A DNA stretch of 64,000 bases from Anaerocolumna sp. AGMB13025 (GTDB taxonomy: Bacteria > Bacillota > Clostridia > Lachnospirales > Lachnospiraceae), in assembly GCF_029689925.1 (NCBI RefSeq), contig NZ_CP121445.1, positions 120,001 to 184,000 of the forward strand, in the 5' to 3' direction. Shown piece by piece: positions 1 through 9,316 of the stretch. Both the position numbers and the translations under genes were made by a program. Under the pieces are notes generated by a model. The model had not been told where the DNA came from and ran no database searches. It saw only the letters and a program-made list of their open reading frames with translations. Position 1 is the stretch's first letter. Each line of letters starts with the position of its first letter.

Positions 1-735
<735 letters not shown>

Positions 736-865
736 AAAGAATAGGTTGTTCTTTAGAATATCCTATAGGGTATTTGTTCATGAATACCAATTTCTCTAGA
801 GTTGTAAGATTCGAATTGAATCGGAAAATTCTAAACTTGTTGAAGATATTATCAGATGTAGTTAT

Positions 866-937
866 TCCTCGATAGCTCAATGGTAGAGCACACGGCTGTT
901 AACCGTGGGGTTGTTGGTTCGAGCCCAACTCGGGGAG
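866..937 (+). tRNA. tRNA-Asn (GTT)
   Basis: A full cloverleaf can be drawn. The acceptor arms TCCTCGA and TCGGGGA pair, the D stem is GCTC/GAGC, and the anticodon stem CACGG/CCGTG closes a loop with anticodon GTT. The T arm contains GGTTCGAGC. The terminal CCA is not encoded. It lies about 130 bases after the 23S gene and is probably cotranscribed with it. Confidence 0.96.
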
Positions 938-1049
938 TTTTCCTAGTATTATTTAATTTTGTTTAAGTGATATGTTTGAACTTAAATATGGTATATATTT
1001 ATTTGACTAGTAAAAAATATATTGGTATAATTAGTTATATATATATTAT

Positions 1050-1120
1050 GGCGACATAGCCAAGTGGTAAGGCATGGGTCTGCAACACCCTGATCACCAG
1101 TTCAAATCTGGTTGTCGCCT
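1050..1120 (+). tRNA. tRNA-Cys (GCA)
   Basis: The acceptor arms GGCGACA and TGTCGCC pair. The anticodon stem GGGT/ACCC (wobble allowed) closes a loop with anticodon GCA, and the T loop is TTCAAAT. CCA is not encoded. It sits 112 bases after tRNA-Asn in an AT-rich spacer and ends just before a strong terminator, so it is the last gene of the rrn transcript. Confidence 0.96.
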
Positions 1121-1129
1121 CTACAGAAA

Positions 1130-1164
1130 CCCCCCAGAAACTTTTAGTTTTGGGGGCTTTTTTA
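1130..1164 (+). terminator. Rho-independent terminator of the rrn-tRNA transcript
   Basis: CCCCCA, a bulged G and AAAC pair with GTTTTGGGGG around a short TTTTA loop. The stem is followed by CTTTTTTAT. It lies 10 bases after tRNA-Cys and fits the end of the ribosomal transcript. About 190 bases of AT-rich DNA with no recognisable gene follow, up to the next promoter. Confidence 0.9.
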
Positions 1165-1332
1165 TGTTTAAAAAATGATCTGTAAGATACGTATAAACTA
1201 GAAGTAATAAAAGATCATCTAAACTTTTAAATAAGGCTTAAAGATTCTTAGTGTACTCTGCCAATGCCACTTTACTAACAAGCATAATTTATAACTGCAA
1301 ACTCAGGTTGCCAATCTGCAACTCTAAAATGG

Positions 1333-1360
1333 TTGATTTTGCTGATAAATACAGTATACT
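1333..1360 (+). promoter_or_regulatory. SigA-type promoter of the XRE gene
   Basis: TTGATT and TATACT are separated by 16 bases, 34 bases upstream of the start codon at 1394. The ribosome site AGAGGTAGC lies between promoter and start. This was found by eye only. Confidence 0.5.
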
Positions 1361-1393
1361 TTACCTAAAAAACAAAGAAAAGAGGTAGCTAAT

Positions 1394-1945
1394 ATGAGCT
1401 TTGCAGATAATTTGCAATCGATAAGAAAAGAGAAACAACTCTCCCAGGAGGAGTTAGCCGAACTGATTGGAGTAAGCCGCCAAGCGGTTTCGAAATGGGA
1501 ACAGGGGAGTGGTTATCCGGAAACAGAGAAATTACTTATCTTATCCAGAAAGCTGAATGTTTCTCTAGATTATTTAATGTTAGGAGAAAGAGGTAACACA
1601 ATTAGTGAAAAACCATTAGCGCAAAATATAATAGCACCAACAGGAAAAATTACAATAAGATCCTATGATGGAAAATCAATTGTTAATTGCTATAAAGTAC
1701 TGGCATCGCTGGTTATGTTTAAAGCGAAGGAGGATGAGCCCAGGTATTGGTTATTTGGAGTAAATAATGGTGCATTTTGGGGAGAACAGTCAATTTTACT
1801 TGGATGGTATGCCAATGAAGGTAATATAAAAAAAGAAATGGATGATATCGCAGAAGCCATTAAGAAGGGAATTCCAGCTTACGATTTGAAATATGCCTCT
1901 AAGGTAAAAAATAAATTGCTGAGAGTAAAACTAGATGAAGATTGA
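1394..1945 (+). CDS. XRE-family transcriptional regulator
   Basis: This 183-residue cytoplasmic protein has an N-terminal Cro/C1-type helix-turn-helix (about residues 5-60), with typical text such as LSQEELAELIGVSRQAVSKWE followed by a P-ETEKLL-LS-L-VSLDYL ending. The remaining 120 residues form a second domain rich in W, Y and K that I do not recognise; it may sense a ligand or mediate dimerisation. The start is chosen by the AGAGGTAGC ribosome site. It stands alone between the rrn terminator and a convergent metabolic operon, so its targets cannot be read from context. Many such proteins regulate their own promoter. The family call is firm; the specific role is unknown. Confidence 0.9.
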   Translation: MSFADNLQSIRKEKQLSQEELAELIGVSRQAVSKWEQGSGYPETEKLLILSRKLNVSLDYLMLGERGNTISEKPLAQNIIAPTGKITIRSYDGKSIVNCYKVLASLVMFKAKEDEPRYWLFGVNNGAFWGEQSILLGWYANEGNIKKEMDDIAEAIKKGIPAYDLKYASKVKNKLLRVKLDED

Positions 1946-2126
1946 AGGGGTAGTTTTTTAGTTACAGCATCAAGTTTATAAATCATAATATAGCCAAGCT
2001 TATTATCTTTGTAATCCATAATGTACCTAATCCATTATCATTGATTTTTTATCAGGTACATTTATGGCATTTGCTATGGAAAGAATACAAGTTAGAGAAT
2101 ATAATAGAATGTAATTCGTTGTAAGA

Positions 2127-2166
2127 AAACAGCTCACAAAGATGAATGAACCACTGTGAGCTGTTT
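2127..2166. terminator. Bidirectional terminator between convergent genes
   Basis: A 12-base perfect stem, AAACAGCTCACA with TGTGAGCTGTTT, has T-rich flanks on both strands. It lies between the XRE gene ending at 1945 and the oppositely directed SDR gene ending at 2217, so it can serve both. The rest of 1946-2216 shows no gene. Confidence 0.85.
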
Positions 2167-2216
2167 TTGAGTTTATAATACTGTACTGTCTTATATTAGT
2201 AATTATACTGTGCAGC

Positions 2217-3026
2217 TTAATATTTTGTATCATAGGGCCAAGGCTGACCGCCGGCGATACATCCGCCATCCACCCGGTACTCACAGCCGGTGATATAAGC
2301 AGATGCATCGGAGGCAAGCAGGATGCAGGTACCGACAATATCCTCCGGATATCCCGGGCGGTTCATAGCAATCCGGTCAAGAAGATATTTGGAACGTTGT
2401 GGATGCTGCCAGGTAACGGTTGTGAGAGGGGTTTGTATATGACCGGGACTGATTGCATTGGCTCTGATATTGAATTTGGCCCATTCTACGGCTTGAGCTT
2501 TGGTTAATGCAACGATTCCGCTTTTGGTCGCCGCGTATACGGAGCAGCCGCCAAGGACCCAACCGGTATTATGAGAGCCTATATTGATGATGCTTCCATA
2601 GTTCTGGGTTCTCATGTAATGACCAACAGCCTGGGACACAAGGAATACTCCTTTTAAATTGATATCCATAATTCGGTCATAGGTTTCTTCTTCTACATCG
2701 AGAATACCTTCACGCTTATTTATTCCGGCACAGTTTACAAGTACATCGATATGTCCATATTGTCCGACCACTTCATCAACACAGGTTTTTATATTGTTCT
2801 TGTCCATGACATTTAAAAGATGGGTGGAAGCATTACCTCCGGCTTCCACTATTTTTGCCTTTAACTCCTCCAGCCGCTCTTTGTTAATATCGCACAGAGC
2901 GATGGCTGCTCCGGCTTTCGCTAACCCTTCACATAGTTCGCTCCCGATTCCTCCGGCAGCACCGGTAAATATTACAACCTTCCCTTCAAGAGAAAATAAT
3001 TTCTCTAAATAAGATTTTTCTGACAT
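2217..3026 (-). CDS. SDR-family NAD(P)-dependent oxidoreductase
   Basis: This 269-residue classical short-chain dehydrogenase has the cofactor glycine motif TGAAGGIG at 21-28, NCAG at 98-101 and the catalytic Ser151, Tyr164 (YAATK) and Lys168. The ending, TG-EYRVDGG, is typical of the family. Related enzymes reduce or oxidise sugar-acid ketones (gluconate 5-dehydrogenase or KduD type), which suits a gene downstream of a tartronate semialdehyde reductase, but the substrate cannot be read from the sequence. The ribosome site GGGAGG precedes the start. It is the last gene of the minus-strand run that begins at 6.2 kb, 96 bases after its neighbour. Confidence 0.9.
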   Translation of the reverse strand: MSEKSYLEKLFSLEGKVVIFTGAAGGIGSELCEGLAKAGAAIALCDINKERLEELKAKIVEAGGNASTHLLNVMDKNNIKTCVDEVVGQYGHIDVLVNCAGINKREGILDVEEETYDRIMDINLKGVFLVSQAVGHYMRTQNYGSIINIGSHNTGWVLGGCSVYAATKSGIVALTKAQAVEWAKFNIRANAISPGHIQTPLTTVTWQHPQRSKYLLDRIAMNRPGYPEDIVGTCILLASDASAYITGCEYRVDGGCIAGGQPWPYDTKY

Positions 3027-3122
3027 TTAATAAACCTCCCTAGTTAGTCTGATAACTTATTCTATCTGACAAACTTCATATGACATTACTTAGTTTTTAC
3101 GACCCATTAATGTTCTCACACA

Positions 3123-4007
3123 CTATTTACGGATTTCTGTACCGGATAACTTTTCATAATACAAGGCAATACCGCTGTGGTCATTCTGTCCATAACCATC
3201 TGCATGGAGCATCTGAAGCATCTCCATTACTGCTGCGGTAAGGGGCAGGGGAGCGCCTACGCTGTGTCCGGTTTCCAGAGCATTATTTAAATCTTTTATA
3301 TGCAGGTCTATCTTAAAGCCAGGTTTGAAGTTACCCTCGGTAATCATTGGGATTTTGGCATTCATGACAGTTGATCCGGCAAGACCGCCTTTGATTGCAT
3401 CAAATACTTTTACCGGGTCAACACCGGCTTTTGTGCTAAGCATAAACGCTTCTGATACGGCTGCGATATTTAGGGCAACGATTACCTGATTGGCCAGTTT
3501 GGTGGTATTACCGGCACCTATATCGCCGCAATGTACGGCACTTGCACCCATCAGCATCAAGATATCGTATACTTCATCATATACGGTTTTATCGCCGCCT
3601 GCCATGATAGATAAGGTTCCGTCAATTGCTTTTGGTTCACCACCGGATACCGGAGCATCAATCATTCTTACACCCTTATCTGCACAGGCTTTTTCGATTT
3701 CCTGAGAGGCAATTGGTGCAATTGAGCTCATGTCAATAAGTATTGTTCCTGGTGCGGCACCTGTAAGCACACCGGTTTCACCAAGTATAACCGACTTTAC
3801 ATGTGGACTGTTGGGTAACATGGTTATAATTAATTTACATTCCATTGCAACCTCTCTAGAGGAGTATGCTGCGGTTGCGCCGGCTGTCACAAGCTCTGCT
3901 ACATTTTCCGAAACTACATCGTATACAACCAGTTCATGTCCTGCCTTTATTAAATTTTTTGCCATGGGTTTACCCATAATTCCAAGTCCGATAAATCCTA
4001 TCTTCAT
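3123..4007 (-). CDS. garR: 2-hydroxy-3-oxopropionate (tartronate semialdehyde) reductase
   Basis: This 294-residue beta-hydroxyacid dehydrogenase has an N-terminal Rossmann motif GFIGLGIMG (positions 4-12), the substrate loop APVSGGE-KA (118-127) and GAGN-TKLANQ with catalytic Lys170. Length and motifs fit GarR/GlxR, which interconvert tartronate semialdehyde and D-glycerate. A glycerate kinase gene lies at 15.6 kb and would take the product to glycolysis, though it is not in the same operon. A methylserine or 3-hydroxyisobutyrate dehydrogenase is a less likely alternative. The ribosome site GGTAGGTAAG lies upstream. The gene is separated from the transketolase genes by 436 bases, so it may have its own promoter. 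Confidence 0.82.
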   Translation of the reverse strand: MKIGFIGLGIMGKPMAKNLIKAGHELVVYDVVSENVAELVTAGATAAYSSREVAMECKLIITMLPNSPHVKSVILGETGVLTGAAPGTILIDMSSIAPIASQEIEKACADKGVRMIDAPVSGGEPKAIDGTLSIMAGGDKTVYDEVYDILMLMGASAVHCGDIGAGNTTKLANQVIVALNIAAVSEAFMLSTKAGVDPVKVFDAIKGGLAGSTVMNAKIPMITEGNFKPGFKIDLHIKDLNNALETGHSVGAPLPLTAAVMEMLQMLHADGYGQNDHSGIALYYEKLSGTEIRK

Positions 4008-4443
4008 GTTAACTTACCTACCTTCCTTTTGCTTCGCTCAGGCACAAACCCTCAATAAAGTGCCTGTGTGTTTTTTTACTTTTCTGTTATATTTAATACA
4101 ATAGCTACAATGACAGTGTGTTGTGGGAGAGTAATATAATTGCTTTCTTCGCTTTAATAAACAAGTTCGTTAATTAGCGAGTGCCTCGTTTCATTTTCAA
4201 GCATAACTAATTATCTCTGGGAACCTTCAATCAAATATTGTAAAACAGTTACTTAGGTTTCTACAACACAGGCTTATCACAAGGTTCCTGGTAATATTCC
4301 TAAATTTGAAGATAAAACAGTCAAAGCACTGACCCCAACCCTGCTATAATGTACGTTTAAGATATCCTTTCCATAGGATAATCTTTGTAAGAACAAGTTA
4401 TTATGTACGATCTATTAGTCCTATCCGGTATTATAACGATTCT
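4008..4443. other. Intergenic region between transketolase and garR
   Basis: No gene is seen in these 436 bases. They contain two inverted repeats: CAGGCAC/GTGCCTG around 4039-4068, next to a T run on the plus strand, and GGAACCTT/AAGGTTCC with arms near 4219 and 4281. They probably act as a leader for garR or as processing or termination sites after the transketolase genes. No known riboswitch was recognised. Confidence 0.4.
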
Positions 4444-5373
4444 CTACAGCACCATCATTTTTTCAATAGCCTTTACAATGGATTCTTTTGTCAGTCCGTA
4501 ATAATTTAAGACATCCTTGTAATTATGTCCGCTGCTGCCAAAGGTATCCATAACACCTACATATTCAATGGGTTTACACTCTTTGCATAGAACTTCTGAG
4601 ATTGCACTGCCAAGGCCGCCGACTATACTGTGTTCCTCGGCTGTGACTACGGCTTTGCAGTCCTTTACCAGGTTGATTATGGCTTCTTTATCCAGCGGTT
4701 TGATCGTACTGACATTGACCACCTTTACTGAGATTTTATCTTTTACTTCCTGGGCAGCCTCTAAAGCCATCCCAACCATTATGCCGGTGGCAAATACTAC
4801 AATTTCACTGCCGTCCTTTATTACACTTGGGATACCAATTTCAAAAGGTTTATCCTCTGTGGTTACATTCTCATAATCATTACGGTTTAACCGGATATAA
4901 CAAGGACCATCCATATTTACTACAGCTTTTACTGCCTGTACGGTCTCATTGGCATCCGCTGGGGAGATAACGGTCATATTAGGGATTGCTCTCATAATAG
5001 CCAGGTCTTCTACCGCCTGATGAGTTGCCCCGTCACCGAAATCCGACATCCCGGAGGAGGAACCGCAGATTTTAACATTGAGCTTTCCGATTGCTATGGT
5101 CTGCCGTATCTGGTCATAGGCCCTGCCGCCTGCAAATACAGCAAAGGAGTTTGTGAATGGAATCTTCCCGGTCTGTGCAAGTCCCGCAGCGACGGAGGTC
5201 ATATTAGCCTCTGCAATTCCCATCTCAAAATGTCTTTCCGGATAAGCTGTTTCAAATAATTTTCCCATAGTCGAGCCGCCAAGATCAGCATCCAGTACTA
5301 CAATCCTCTTATCCTCACGTCCTAATTCAACCAATGTATTGCCATATGCCATTCTTTGATTTGTATATGCCAT
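4444..5373 (-). CDS. Transketolase, C-terminal subunit
   Basis: This is the pyrimidine-binding and C-terminal half of a split transketolase (309 residues). Transketolase moves two-carbon units between pentose phosphates. The sequence shows the transketolase Pyr segment with EMGIAEANM (the catalytic Glu region), an aromatic F-NSFAVFAGGRAYDQIRQ stretch, and a C-domain ending in GSSGHNYKDVL. I start at MAYTNQ because GCAGGAGG lies just before that ATG; a longer frame runs 15 codons further upstream without a ribosome site. It follows the N-terminal subunit by 16 bases and needs it for the full thiamine site. Its place behind a xylosidase gene suggests a role in pentose use. Confidence 0.92.
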   Translation of the reverse strand: MAYTNQRMAYGNTLVELGREDKRIVVLDADLGGSTMGKLFETAYPERHFEMGIAEANMTSVAAGLAQTGKIPFTNSFAVFAGGRAYDQIRQTIAIGKLNVKICGSSSGMSDFGDGATHQAVEDLAIMRAIPNMTVISPADANETVQAVKAVVNMDGPCYIRLNRNDYENVTTEDKPFEIGIPSVIKDGSEIVVFATGIMVGMALEAAQEVKDKISVKVVNVSTIKPLDKEAIINLVKDCKAVVTAEEHSIVGGLGSAISEVLCKECKPIEYVGVMDTFGSSGHNYKDVLNYYGLTKESIVKAIEKMMVL

Positions 5374-5389
5374 TTTTTTATCCTCCTGC

Positions 5390-6214
5390 TTACGATAATT
5401 CTTTGAGTGCTTGTGCATAGGTTTCTTCTGTCAGCATTCCGTTGTGGAAGCTGACAACATTTTCAGCAAAGCTTACACCTTTTCCTTTTACCGTGTGGGC
5501 CACAATTACCGTGGGCTTACCTTTTACGGTATCAGCCTCATCGAAAGCTGCAAGGATTTCTTCCATGTTATGTCCGTCTATTTCTATTACGTTCCAGCCA
5601 AAGCCTTCCCATTTTGGAATCAGGGGCAGGGTGTTAAATCTTTCTTCGATTTTGCCGTTTGCCTGAAGCTTGTTGTGATCTACGATTGCTACCAGGTTAT
5701 CCGCACCAAAAGCACTGGCTGCCATAGCTGCTTCCCAGATCTGACCCTCGGCAATTTCACCATCCCCAACCAGGACATATACCTTGCGGTCAATTTTATC
5801 AAGCTTCATACCAAGTGCCATACCAAGGCCTATGGATAAGCCCTGACCCAGTGAGCCTGTGCCGGCTTCGATACCAGGTGTCTTTAGGACATCCGGATGC
5901 CCCTGGAGATAAAAACCGATTTCTTTTGTGTTTTTTAAATCCTCCACTGGAAAATACCCAGCTTCAGCGAGAGCAGCATACTGTAGTATTGCTACATGAC
6001 CTTTACTTAAAAGAAAACGGTCCCTGTCGGTCATACCGGGATTCTTGGGGTCATGCTTCATTTTATGGAAATATAAAGCGGTTACTAAGTCGGCAGCAGA
6101 ATTGGAACCGCCAATATGACCTGCAACTCCAACTCCGATGCTTATGACAACATCCCTTCGAAGTTTCTTCGCTATGTGGGTTAATTCCTCAATCAATTCC
6201 TTACTGTAAACCAT
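5390..6214 (-). CDS. Transketolase, N-terminal subunit
   Basis: This 274-residue protein is the thiamine-diphosphate-binding half of transketolase. Visible motifs are FLLSKGH (67-73), GHIGGS (32-37) and the metal/TPP motif GDGEIAEGQIWEA (150-162), followed by NKLQ. I chose the start at MVYSK because GAGG sits six bases before that ATG; two further ATGs lie in frame four and two codons upstream. It pairs with the C-terminal subunit gene 16 bases downstream. Split transketolases of this kind are common in Firmicutes and archaea, often as extra copies in sugar operons. Here it would process xylulose 5-phosphate formed from xylose. Confidence 0.92.
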   Translation of the reverse strand: MVYSKELIEELTHIAKKLRRDVVISIGVGVAGHIGGSNSAADLVTALYFHKMKHDPKNPGMTDRDRFLLSKGHVAILQYAALAEAGYFPVEDLKNTKEIGFYLQGHPDVLKTPGIEAGTGSLGQGLSIGLGMALGMKLDKIDRKVYVLVGDGEIAEGQIWEAAMAASAFGADNLVAIVDHNKLQANGKIEERFNTLPLIPKWEGFGWNVIEIDGHNMEEILAAFDEADTVKGKPTVIVAHTVKGKGVSFAENVVSFHNGMLTEETYAQALKELS

Positions 6215-6360
6215 ATTCATCCTCATTTCTGCGCTGCTTTTTGTACACCCCAGACCTGTGAATGCAGCGCAAACACAAATCTGTTAAGTTACATATTTTT
6301 AAACTACATATAAATTTTATAAATAGCCTTCTCCCTAATGCAGATAATTCATCATTATTA

Positions 6361-6720
6361 TTTCAGTCATTACCCCTGGTGGATGATTTCTCTTTACATA
6401 TTCAGTCTTCGTCCTTGTACAGTAATATATCCTTACAATTTCAGTCATCACCCTAGTGCAGATGATTAATTCTTATAATATCGGTCATCACTCTAGTGCA
6501 TATGGTTAATTCTTATAATTTCGGTCATTACCCTAGTACAGATGGTTAATCTTAAAATTTTCGTCATCACGCTAGTGCAGATGGTTAATTTTTATAATTT
6601 CGGTCATCACGCTAGTGGGGATGATTAATTCTTATAATTTCGGTCATCACGCTAGTGCAGATGGTTAATTCTTATAATTTTTGGTCATCACCCTAGTGGA
6701 GATGGTTTATCTTAATAACC
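6361..6720. repeat. 40-base imperfect tandem repeat, about nine copies
   Basis: Units of 40 bases recur at about 6361, 6401, 6441, 6481, 6521, 6561, 6601, 6641 and 6681. A typical unit contains TCATCACNCTAGTGCAGATGG and TTAATTCTTATAATTTCGG; inner copies match best and edge copies decay. The array fills most of the 655-base gap between the GH43 xylosidase and transketolase genes of the minus-strand locus, so it would be transcribed if the operon reads through. No coding frame is maintained and no CRISPR spacing exists. The flanks (6215-6360 and 6721-6869) hold no gene. Confidence 0.9.
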
Positions 6721-6869
6721 CTTGTACAGATATTATCCTTACTAGTCCAATCTACAACTTGTGGGGATGATACTTCCTCACATTTACAGATTGACTGACC
6801 GGCAGCCCTCAAGAGTGCAGGAATAAACATTTATAAATAAACGTACAGAAAAAAGTACAAAAAGCAATT

Positions 6870-8453
6870 TTATAGCTCCTTATATTCAAAAGAATCAAAA
6901 TCTGCATAAGCTCCCTGACCGGAAAGGTCCTGACAGCAGATACCGATGAAAGCGCCGGTGAACATGATATGTCCGGTAGAGGCATAATAATCATCTGAGA
7001 GTACGGTGGCATCCAGTTCTGTTCCAACCTTTATAAAACTGTTACCCTCTAAAGAATAAGAAAACTGTGCCGTTTCTTTGTCTGTTGTCAACCTTAAGTA
7101 AATTTCCCCTGTCTCCGGTAAAGATATACCTGCGCCAATTGGCTGTGTTCCCTTGCCAAGAATACAGGATATAATACTTAACACTCTTCCGGCAGTTTCA
7201 TCCTCGGACACATATAAGTAGTAATAGCTAAGGGAATTATAGTAGTAGACCAGACCAGCCATAGTCTGGAAGTTTTTCGGTCTAAAATCCAATTTGGTGG
7301 TAACTTCGGTATAAAAGCTCTGCTGTCTGTGGGCTAAGAGGGACTGATGATGGAAGGAACTAAAGGATTCTCTTCCGTATAAACGTAAATAACCCTTCCG
7401 CTCTGTTAAGGAGGCGGCCGCTCCTAAAGGCACCCGCAAAGTTTGCAGATGAATACTATAGGCATCCTGGTCAAAGTCCTCCAGCAGATATTTTTTCTCT
7501 ATAATAGAAGTGGTCTCTATTCCGTCGATTTCAACTCTTTCACAGGGGGTGTTCCCGCCATTTGCCAGGCGAAGCCATCCGTCTTTAAAGACAACTTCCT
7601 CCAGTGCAGTTTCCCGTCCCAAAATGCATAGACGGTCTTTGCCTACAGGTCTTGCGCATAAATGGGCCAAATACCATTTTCCATTGTGTCCCTTTGTTAA
7701 ACTTCCATGTCCAGCTTTTTGAAGGGGATTTAAAGGGTCATGCCAGGCGGTTAACAACGGATTCTTTGGATCAACTTCATAAGGACCATAAAGAGTTTTG
7801 CTCCTTGCCATGGTTACCGCGTGTTCATAACCGGTTCCGCCTTCCGCAGTCATTAGATAATAATAATCATCCAGGTGGTATAAGTGGGGTCCTTCCGTAA
7901 ATCGCAATTGTGTCCCTTTAAATATGTTAACCGGTTCGCCTACCAGTGCTTTCTTTTCCGGTGAATATTCCTGTATTATAATTCCACCGAATTTAGTGCT
8001 AAAACTCCGGTGATCCATGAGCATATTCAGCAGATATTTTTTCCCATCCGTATCATGAAAGAGGGAAGGGTCAAAACCGCTGGAATTTAAGTATACCGGT
8101 TCTGACCAGGGTCCCCGGATATCGGTGGCAGTTACAAGGTAATTATGAGTGTTCTTAAACATGCCGATAAAAGATTTCACATCGGTATAAATCAGATAAT
8201 ACGTCCCTTCACAGTAGGATAAGCACGGAGCCCAGATACCGCAGGAATCCGGTTCACCTATCATGTTTAATTGGGATAATCGTTCTAGGGGATGGCAGAT
8301 TAACTCCCAATGGATAAGATCCGTTGAATGATGAATCTGCACTCCCGGAAACCATTCAAAGGTTGAGGTTGCAATATAATAGTCATTACCTACACAGAGA
8401 ATGGAGGGGTCCGGATTAAAACCGGTTAAAATTGGATTGGTTGCATAAGCCAT
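6870..8453 (-). CDS. GH43 beta-xylosidase / alpha-L-arabinofuranosidase
   Basis: This 527-residue cytoplasmic enzyme lacks a signal peptide. Its five-bladed propeller carries the GH43 triad at expected places: Asp15 in NPDPS (base), Asp128 in GFDPS and Glu187 in FTEGPH (acid). The C-terminal 200 residues match the beta-sandwich of xylan 1,4-beta-xylosidases (TTKLDF-P...AGLVYYYNS). Length fits the 530-residue XynB/SXA type. It would cut imported xylo-oligosaccharides to xylose; some arabinofuranosidase activity is common in the family. The gene starts 14 bases after the permease gene, with ribosome site AAAGGAG, and is part of the transporter operon. Confidence 0.93.
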   Translation of the reverse strand: MAYATNPILTGFNPDPSILCVGNDYYIATSTFEWFPGVQIHHSTDLIHWELICHPLERLSQLNMIGEPDSCGIWAPCLSYCEGTYYLIYTDVKSFIGMFKNTHNYLVTATDIRGPWSEPVYLNSSGFDPSLFHDTDGKKYLLNMLMDHRSFSTKFGGIIIQEYSPEKKALVGEPVNIFKGTQLRFTEGPHLYHLDDYYYLMTAEGGTGYEHAVTMARSKTLYGPYEVDPKNPLLTAWHDPLNPLQKAGHGSLTKGHNGKWYLAHLCARPVGKDRLCILGRETALEEVVFKDGWLRLANGGNTPCERVEIDGIETTSIIEKKYLLEDFDQDAYSIHLQTLRVPLGAAASLTERKGYLRLYGRESFSSFHHQSLLAHRQQSFYTEVTTKLDFRPKNFQTMAGLVYYYNSLSYYYLYVSEDETAGRVLSIISCILGKGTQPIGAGISLPETGEIYLRLTTDKETAQFSYSLEGNSFIKVGTELDATVLSDDYYASTGHIMFTGAFIGICCQDLSGQGAYADFDSFEYKEL

Positions 8454-8467
8454 ATAAAAATCTCCTT

Positions 8468-9316
8468 TCAGCCTTTTAAACCTGTGGTTGAGATGCCCTC
8501 AACAAAATACTTCTGGGCAACAAAAAATATAATGATTACTGGTAATACTGCCACACAGGCCATTGCCATTACTTCATTCCACTGGATTACCGACTCTGCA
8601 TCAATGGATAGACGCAGGGCAAGTGATATTGTAAACTTTTTAACGGTATTAATATATATTAAGGAATTAAAGTAATCATTATAAGTCCACAAGAACTGGA
8701 ATAATGCGGCTGAAAACAAGGCGGGCTTTAAAAGGGGTAATAAAATACGGTAAAGAACCTTAAAGGTTCCACAGCCATCCATATAAGCGGATTCGTCCAG
8801 TTCCACCGGCAGTCCTCGCATAAACTGGATTAGCATATAGGTGAAAAAAGGATAACAGGCAAAGAGTGCCGCCATATAAAATGGATTGTAGGTATCAATA
8901 AAATTCAGGGACCGGAAGATGGTATATCTAGGTATGATAATTACCGCATTTGGAAGCATTAAAGTAGAAATCAGTATTCCAAATAAAAATTTCTTCCCTT
9001 TAAAATCAAAACGAGTGAAGCCGTAAGCCACCAGGGTACTGGAAATTATGGTAAAGAGGGTAGTTGGGATCACAAGTTTAAAGGTGTTTAGAAAAAATCT
9101 TCCATAAGTCATTCCACCTACACTTTTCCAACCATCGATAAAGGGTTGTATACGAAAGCTCTTTGGAAGTAATGCAAGAGATCCAAAGATTTCATCATTG
9201 GTCTTAAAACTGGCAAAAAACATCCAGATCAAAGGATATATCATTATGAAACCTAAAATTATAAAACGGGCATATACGATAGCCTCGTGTATATTTTTCT
9301 TTGTTTTTTTATTCAT
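8468..9316 (-). CDS. Carbohydrate ABC transporter permease (MalG type)
   Basis: This 282-residue membrane protein has about six transmembrane segments and the inner-membrane-component EAA loop (ELDESAYMDGCGTFK), ending VEGISTTGLKG as is usual for MalG-type permeases. It forms the pore with the permease encoded upstream. The start at MNKKTK is chosen because earlier frame codons fall inside a repeat array. The ribosome site is weak: only GGGTG, supplied by the end of the repeat, precedes the ATG. A 490-base tandem-repeat array separates it from the first permease gene, which is unusual within a transporter operon. No ATPase gene is present; such transporters often share an MsmK-type ATPase. 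Confidence 0.92.
   Translation of the reverse strand: MNKKTKKNIHEAIVYARFIILGFIMIYPLIWMFFASFKTNDEIFGSLALLPKSFRIQPFIDGWKSVGGMTYGRFFLNTFKLVIPTTLFTIISSTLVAYGFTRFDFKGKKFLFGILISTLMLPNAVIIIPRYTIFRSLNFIDTYNPFYMAALFACYPFFTYMLIQFMRGLPVELDESAYMDGCGTFKVLYRILLPLLKPALFSAALFQFLWTYNDYFNSLIYINTVKKFTISLALRLSIDAESVIQWNEVMAMACVAVLPVIIIFFVAQKYFVEGISTTGLKG

Noticed and set aside
736..865. 5S rRNA after the 23S gene
   Set aside because: The 130-base spacer is too short and AT-rich, and lacks the conserved 5S arms.
6361..6720. CRISPR array
   Set aside because: Units are contiguous with no unique spacers, there are no cas genes, and copies decay across their whole length. The 24- and 16-base arrays fail for the same reasons.
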